This document shows positions 58,520-64,000 of a DNA stretch of 64,000 nt, piece by piece. The notes under the pieces are model-generated. The model searched no databases. It was not told the origin of the DNA and was given only the letters and a program-made list of their open reading frames with translations. This DNA is from Pseudopyrenochaeta lycopersici. Taxonomy: Eukaryota > Ascomycota > Dothideomycetes > Pleosporales > Pseudopyrenochaetaceae. How positions within the stretch are numbered: the stretch's first letter is position 1; every line of letters begins with the position of its first letter. The position numbers and the translations under genes were made by a program. Where the stretch lies: positions 1,240,001 through 1,304,000 of the forward strand of contig NHZP01000001.1 in assembly GCA_003313425.1 (NCBI GenBank), written 5' to 3'.

Positions 58520-60783
58520 CTACTCAGACTCTTCCGCTTCACCTTCTTCCTCGCTCTCGCTCTCGCTCTCTTGCTGCAGGAACTCAATTAAATCTCTAGT
58601 CTTCTCTCTGACCTTTCGCATCTCCTCATTTTCACTGCTTCTCTCATCCTCCCACCACTGCAACATGCCGTCTTCTTCGACCGTGTCTAGTTCAACAAGC
58701 TTTGTAGCTGCGCTAAACAAGATCGTCTCGCCATTGTCTTTGTGGCTCAGATCCGCCTGAAGCAGCAACATAAAGTCGACTTGGTCGGTCTTGTCTTGGC
58801 TGCTCTTATCAAAAATAGCGCGATCTATGAGCTCTTTGTGCTGGCTGAAAACCTGTGCGATGGCCGTTCTGATAGATTGACCGGATTTGATGAGCTGCGT
58901 AATGCGTTTGACGAAAGAAGACACCACTGCGCGGCGAACTTGATGATCAGAGGCATTTGTGCTCATACGAAGCGCTGTCAGCTCTAACTGGATGTTTGCG
59001 GACTCGTGACCCTCGACTAAGGAGTCGTATATACTAGCTGATGCATCGTGATCAAAATTCGCAGCATGTTGACTATCAGCAGAACCAACGGAAAGGAAAC
59101 TGCTCGTTGCTGATCTGTCGTGCCGAATTTCAAAATCGTCGGCTTCTGAGTCAGAATTGAGGGTCGATATCGACTCGTTCGAGAGGTTGTAGACTAGAAT
59201 TATCAGCAACGAAGTTAATGTTAAAGAAGGACATAACTCACTTGGCCCAGTGGACACAAGCCCGTCCACAAGCTCATCCTCATCTTCCTCATCCGAGTCC
59301 TGGAACTCGAAACCATCACCCTTTTCTCCAACTATAGCAAGATCTGGATCGGCTCTGATAATATCCTCGCCATGCTCTCGTCTCCGCTTCGCTCGTGTTA
59401 TCCTGTGCTCCTCGCGGATGGTCATGCCCTCACTGATGCTCACTCCATATGAGATCAGGGCACCAGCCTCAATCGTGCAATTCCGTCCTATTGAAGCCTC
59501 GTTCGCGATAATCGATTTTTTTACCGTACTTCCATCACCTATGCTAGCATAGTCCCAGAGGTAGGCGCCGTCAATCTTGACATTTCGGCCAATTTGGCAG
59601 TGTCTGCCGATGATACTGTTGGTAATAACGCTCTTGTCGCCAATGCTGGTCCCTCGTCCAATAACCGACTTTGATCCAATGACGCAGTCGCGTGCTAATA
59701 TTACACCCTCTTCCTTGTAGGTGTTGCCCTTTTGTAGTCGGTACGACTGCCCCTGAACAAGGTTACTGTCTGGGCATAGTGGGTATGCCCAGCGCGATAC
59801 GATGTCCTTGCTCACTGAGTCATAAGCATGAAGATTTCTCACGCGTGCTGCGTAGTGGTCCGCGATAATATGTGTGTGGAAAGTCTTGCCATTGAGCTCG
59901 TAGTCTTTTAGGACGCTGTGTAGAAAGCCTTTTCGCGGCGCTTGGAAGTCGAAGTTATCGCTCCACAGTGCTAGCACATCCGGCGTGCAGATGTCAATTC
60001 CACAGTCGATTAAGTCTTGCCGTATCTCAAGCTCTTGGTGAGTGGACAATAGCTCGGGGTCGATAGAGAGGTAGTGCGTCTGATCCCGATTCGGCATTTG
60101 CTCAAAGTGAAGACATCTATCCTTGGAGGGATCAATCACAAAGACCGGACTCGTCCCTCTGGCTTTCGTCCTGTGAGTATTTCCAGCCTCCCGCAGCACC
60201 ATGGTCATGATGGCATTTTTGTCCTTTGCTCGGCGCGCCCTATGTGCAACGAGCGCAGACTCCAGCGGTAGATTACTGACCACATCTCCATATACCATGA
60301 GAAAGTCGCCCGTCAGCAAACTCCTGCTGTCAAGATCTCGCATCGCATCACCGATTGAGTGTGATGTAGACTGGATAAGCTCTAGCTTGGAGAACGGTGA
60401 TGAGCGCGCAGACCATTTTGACCGTGTTATGTAGTCCTCGACCTGTTCTCTGTGTGCGCCGCAGTATACGAAGATTTCCTCCACACCTGCATTGGCTAGA
60501 AACTCGAAGGTATATTCGATGAGCGGGGTATTCGCGAGAGGCAGCAAGCACTACAAAAGTTTGTCAGTATGCAACTAGCAAGGGTATAAAGTTCCGCAAA
60601 CCCTTGGATGCTCGAGTGTAAAGGGATTAAAGCGTGTCTCGAACGGATCTGCGAGTATCTGTGAAATTAGCTATGATCGAGAACATTGCGCACTGCGGAG
60701 CTTACCACAGCCTGGAGCGGCTCATCGCGCTCCTCCTCGCCCGACTTGCCCTTTTCTTGGCCCTTCTTTCCTTTTGGAGGCAT
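58520..60783 (-). CDS. GCD6: Translation initiation factor eIF2B epsilon subunit (Gcd6)
   Basis: Catalytic subunit of the eIF2B guanine-nucleotide exchange factor that recycles eIF2-GDP in the cytosol. Four exons: 60706-60783, 60602-60658 (57 nt), 59242-60550, 58520-59193; 705 aa (yeast Gcd6 is 712). The third intron (48 nt, GTGAGT...CTAG) preserves frame. The N-terminal Lys-rich leader leads into VILADPFETRFNPFTLEHPR and a nucleotidyltransferase-like domain (CLLPLANTPLIEYTFEFLA, GDFLMVYGDVVSNLPLE). A left-handed beta-helix of hexapeptides follows (VIGSKSVIGRGTSIGDKSV, IIGRHCQIGRNVKIDGAYLW). A Ser/Asp-rich linker precedes the C-terminal W2/eIF5C HEAT domain with its aromatic-acidic box (LQWWEDERS) and acidic tail. 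Regulated exchange controls general amino-acid response in fungi. Confidence 0.95.
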
Positions 60784-61875
60784 GTTGAAACAGTTGTGTT
60801 TTGTTGCGCAGCTCGCTAAAGTGGAGGCGTTTGTGGTTCTGGAAACATGCACGTGGTGGGGAAGTTCGCTATGGCCTGCCAGAAAAGCTTCAAGAAACTC
60901 ACAACGCTTCGCTGAGTCACACGTTCCGAGGACACCCTTTGGACAGGGCACAACCACGCGCAACCAAATCACCGGGACACACTCGCGTCACGGATCACTT
61001 TAGTGGGGTGGCTCTGCGGGAAGGCCGCAGCAACAAGGCGCATGAATCTCGTTTGTGTGCTCGTGCACGGCTTTCCTGCCTGGCCATGGAGGTCCAGACC
61101 TCCAGGACCAACATCTCCTGGAAAATGCTTAACGCGACGACATTCCTCAAGGAGAATACCGAGGACCCTTCAGGTTGACGAGCATGGGGTGCTGGTCAAG
61201 CTGAATCGGTAGTTCGACCATGCAAGATGCATCATTACACATGGAAAATGTCTGCTTGCCATTTTGAGGCTGTATAAGGCGTGGCATTTCAGACCAGGGG
61301 CTCTACGAAGCATTGGCGGCTGGGAAAGACATCGGAGAGCATTAAATTTGAGATGATATTAGGTAGAGATGAAACAGATGCCGCTGGAACATAGTGTATC
61401 CGCGAATGCACTGGGATTCGATAGTACTATGCTACACCCAAACTCTTGGTGAACCGCCCCTTTCTGCTCTTCAGAGCTGAAGGGAAGTGCGGAAAGTAGT
61501 TCGAATCTAATACTCTATCTCTCATTTAGGGTATTTGAGGCCGTTATCCAGTTACCTTTGTGCTTGCTGCACGATGGAACTAGAGAGTCGAAACAACAGT
61601 ATAGCAGTACCGGAACGCCCAGGAAGCTCAACGTCCATTAGACCCTCGCTCAACGCCTTTCTCTCCTGCCTTGCTCTGTACCTTATAGTACAGCCTATGT
61701 AGCGTACCAAGACCGGACACGGCGTTTCCCGGGGCCTCCCATCAACGCTCCGCTTAACTCGCTTCCCAGCCACGATCCTCGCGCCGCACGGTCAAAGCCA
61801 AAGTCGAAACCTAGACCAGGGGCTGGTGGCACCTGATCAAACCAAAGCAGTAGCCAATGTCGTTGCTCCATCCCT
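60784..61875. other. Spacer between eIF2B epsilon and Skn7
   Basis: 1.1 kb holding the eIF2B epsilon promoter and the Skn7 3' UTR. Short ORFs only; nothing recognised. Confidence 0.55.
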
Positions 61876-63996
61876 TCATCGGGGCCGCTGTTGCATAGGG
61901 TTCATCTGCTGTTGCATCTGAGGCGCATACATTTGCTGGCGTTTCGCTGGGTTGTTCATATCATCTCCACCCGAAATATCAGAAATCTGCCTCCGGTGCC
62001 CAGGGGGCGCCTGTTGCTGCTGCTGCCTTGCCTGCATCTGCATTTGTGGCGAAGTGTTGTAGCCCATATTAGCTTGTAAAGGGTTTACACCATAGGCGCC
62101 AGGATGCTGCACAGGCTGGCCTTGCAGGGCTTGCGAGTACTCATCTGTGACATTGCTGCCGACAGGAGAGACTCCCGGGATCTGGTTAGGCGAATTCCAG
62201 TTGCTGACTGTTCCAGGTGACTTTGCAGGCGAATCTTCCTCTTTGAGTACTAGCTGTCGAGCTATTGGTACGGGCTGTGGAGCCGCCATTCCATCCACCT
62301 GTGCCAACGGCTTCTTGAGGTGGACAAGGTGTTTCTCGAGCATGTGCAATAAGCCCTCTTTAGTGAATGGTTTGGGAAGCACGTCGTTCATACCTAGAGA
62401 TATCAGCACACAGTTCGAAAGACAGAGTAAGGACCTGAACATACCATGCTGGAAATACATTGAAATATCGTCGCTTCTGATATTGGATGTCATTGCAACA
62501 ATAGGAGTCGTGTCAAATTGTCGAATCAAATGGCACGCAGATACACCGTCAAGATTGGGCATGATGATGTCCATCAACACCAAATCGTACTTGGATCCTG
62601 CATTCATCTTATTGACAGCCTCCAGGCCATCGAGCTAGTGACTGTCAGTATTGTTAAGGTCAAAAAGATTCACATGACTTACAGCACTATCGATGGAACA
62701 GTGGAAAGCGTACAAAAACTTGCTTCCAATGCGCCGGCAGGTGGGATCATCTTCGACAAGCAGAATTTGGGGAGGACGAATCCAGCCAGGATCTGGAATG
62801 GTGCTCTTCTTCCTTCCTTCTTGGAATTTGGGCTCGGCTGTGTCAACTGCTTTTGGTGGAGCCGCATACGGGATATTGTTGATGTGCTCACTGTACATAG
62901 GGTCGATGCCGTTCGATGACCCGACGGGATAAACCAAATTGTCGAGATTTTCCAGGCGCATCGAGCCAGCAGAGCTCGCCGACGGTGGCCCGCGACTTGT
63001 AGGTCGGATTGTTGCTCGCGAAAAATCCGGTGGCGGCGTTGTCAAAGTGCCATTCATTCGCATAGTGATCTCGTTCATCTGCTCCAGGTTCCTGGGATTC
63101 AGCATAACATCAGCATTTGTCTCGCTGAGAAGCTTAGAAGCGTGCTGCAGAGGCGAAGCAGGATTGTCATCGTCGGCAGCCTGACTGGGCGCTTCTACAT
63201 TTCCATTTGGCGGTTGTGTGCCATTGGGTCCGAAAATGAGCTTGCTGTTCCGCCTCTGTGTGGCGTCTACGCCGTGCAAGAAGGTCATGATTTGTTGCAT
63301 GACATGCTCGTGATTAACAACTGTCTTCTGTAGGCCAATAACTTCCTGCAACAACATGGAGTGATGAATGCTGAGTTCGTTGTAGCGTCCCTCAAGCGCG
63401 TGCAGTTGCGCTTGCGTCGCCATCAATTGCCCGCTCACCATGTCCATTTGTTGCGAAGGGACAAGCATGTCTGACTCGTTCGGCTGATTTGGCTTTCGCG
63501 GTGCGGGTGCCTTGCGTCGGATGTTGTCGAGCGCGTCTTTGTTGTTCATTTTGAAGTCTGGATGCTTGAATTCCCAAGCCTGAAGGACCATTAGCATGCG
63601 CTGTTATTGCGACGGTAGGCTAGGATATTTCCAAGGTTGAATACTCACGCCAGGCCCGTACGGCGACTGCCCATTCTCTTCATTATTGTGCCGGACTTTG
63701 TGGAAATCGTACTTGTTTAGTTGGCGTACAAAACTCGCGAAATTGCTGTGCTTGAAATGCTTGGGGAGTATATGTTTTGTGAATTTTTCGTTCTGGCCGC
63801 GTTGTTAACACATATTCTTTTGCAAGTTAGGCAAACAGTGCGGCAGCTTACTTCGAGAACGACGAAACTGTCGCCATCATTTCCCCAGCGTACTACACTC
63901 TCATCGCTGGGGTTCTCCAGCATTCTGCGACCGATGTTAGTCCACGGAGGCGATAAGGTTATAATCCATGTCAACCTACTTGTACAATTTGCGTAC
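61876..63996 (-). CDS. SKN7: Skn7-type response regulator / HSF-like transcription factor (5' partial)
   Basis: Nuclear output regulator of the phosphorelay, controlling oxidative and osmotic stress and cell-wall genes. Exons seen: 63980-63996 (17 nt, VRKLY), 63852-63924, 63649-63792, 62683-63579, 62445-62634, 61876-62393; 612 residues, with the N-terminus beyond the window edge. The HSF-type DNA-binding domain ([39 protein letters not shown]) is followed by a coiled coil ([19 protein letters not shown]) and a receiver domain ([20 protein letters not shown], phospho-Asp in [15 protein letters not shown], Thr/Ser switch MTSN, Lys in LPKPF). A Gln/Met-rich activation-like tail closes it. Introns are 48-69 nt. 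A CTAG acceptor marks the upstream boundary, so the first exon lies outside. Confidence 0.95.
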
Positions 63997-64000
63997 CTAG

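Overview
The window is nuclear DNA of a filamentous ascomycete fungus. The evidence is dense, intron-split genes with GT-AG introns of mostly 46-56 nt and CTNAC-type branch points, together with a typical fungal gene set: a Skn7-type regulator, a hybrid histidine kinase, a bifunctional-looking trehalose enzyme, a DUF3176 membrane protein and a cytochrome b561-like protein. A Dothideomycete is my best guess, but that rests on remembered protein resemblance, not on a search. I saw no transposon, tRNA, rRNA, CRISPR array or viral gene. I give 20 genes as supported, plus one low-confidence small ORF and one possible copper-oxidase relic. For nearly all genes I worked out exon boundaries by hand, and the summed exon lengths are multiples of three.

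Layout. 1-11 kb: an amino-acid/choline-type permease (+), a tiny two-exon 79-aa gene (-) and trehalose-6-phosphate phosphatase Tps2 (-). 11-19 kb: a probably mitochondrial non-canonical poly(A) polymerase (+), the E2 enzyme Ubc4 (-), glutaryl-CoA dehydrogenase (-) and, divergent from it, flap endonuclease FEN1 (+), which has a 5-nt microexon and a G1/S-type promoter element. 20-25 kb: a BRCT-domain protein (-) and an unknown 462-aa protein (-). A gene-poor stretch of about 3.5 kb follows. 27-36 kb: a PhzF-family protein (+), a secreted Q/N-rich repeat protein (+) followed by a run of strong hairpins, and a DUF3176 protein (-). 36-47 kb: the AP-1 beta adaptin (+), a five-exon b561-like membrane protein with a 12-nt exon (-) and a 1994-aa PAS hybrid histidine kinase (-). 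47-55 kb: a secreted Cys/Ser-rich protein with a GC-AG intron (-), a five-exon membrane protein of unknown family (+) and an unknown 183-aa ORF (-). 55-64 kb: an Ariadne-type RBR E3 ligase (-), eIF2B epsilon (-) and Skn7 (-), cut at its 5' end by the window edge.

How the genes relate. Most are unlinked housekeeping functions: vesicle coats, translation initiation, DNA repair, lysine/tryptophan catabolism and ubiquitin transfer. Two themes recur. One is stress signalling: a hybrid histidine kinase and the Skn7 output regulator lie on the same strand about 14.6 kb apart, with a trehalose gene elsewhere in the window. The other is ubiquitin transfer: a Ubc4/5-class E2 and an RBR E3. Linkage does not prove that they work together. 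The least explained loci are the Q/N-rich secreted protein with its structured 3' flank, the 585-aa membrane protein, the 79-aa protein, the 462-aa protein and coding-like stretches in the first 1.2 kb.
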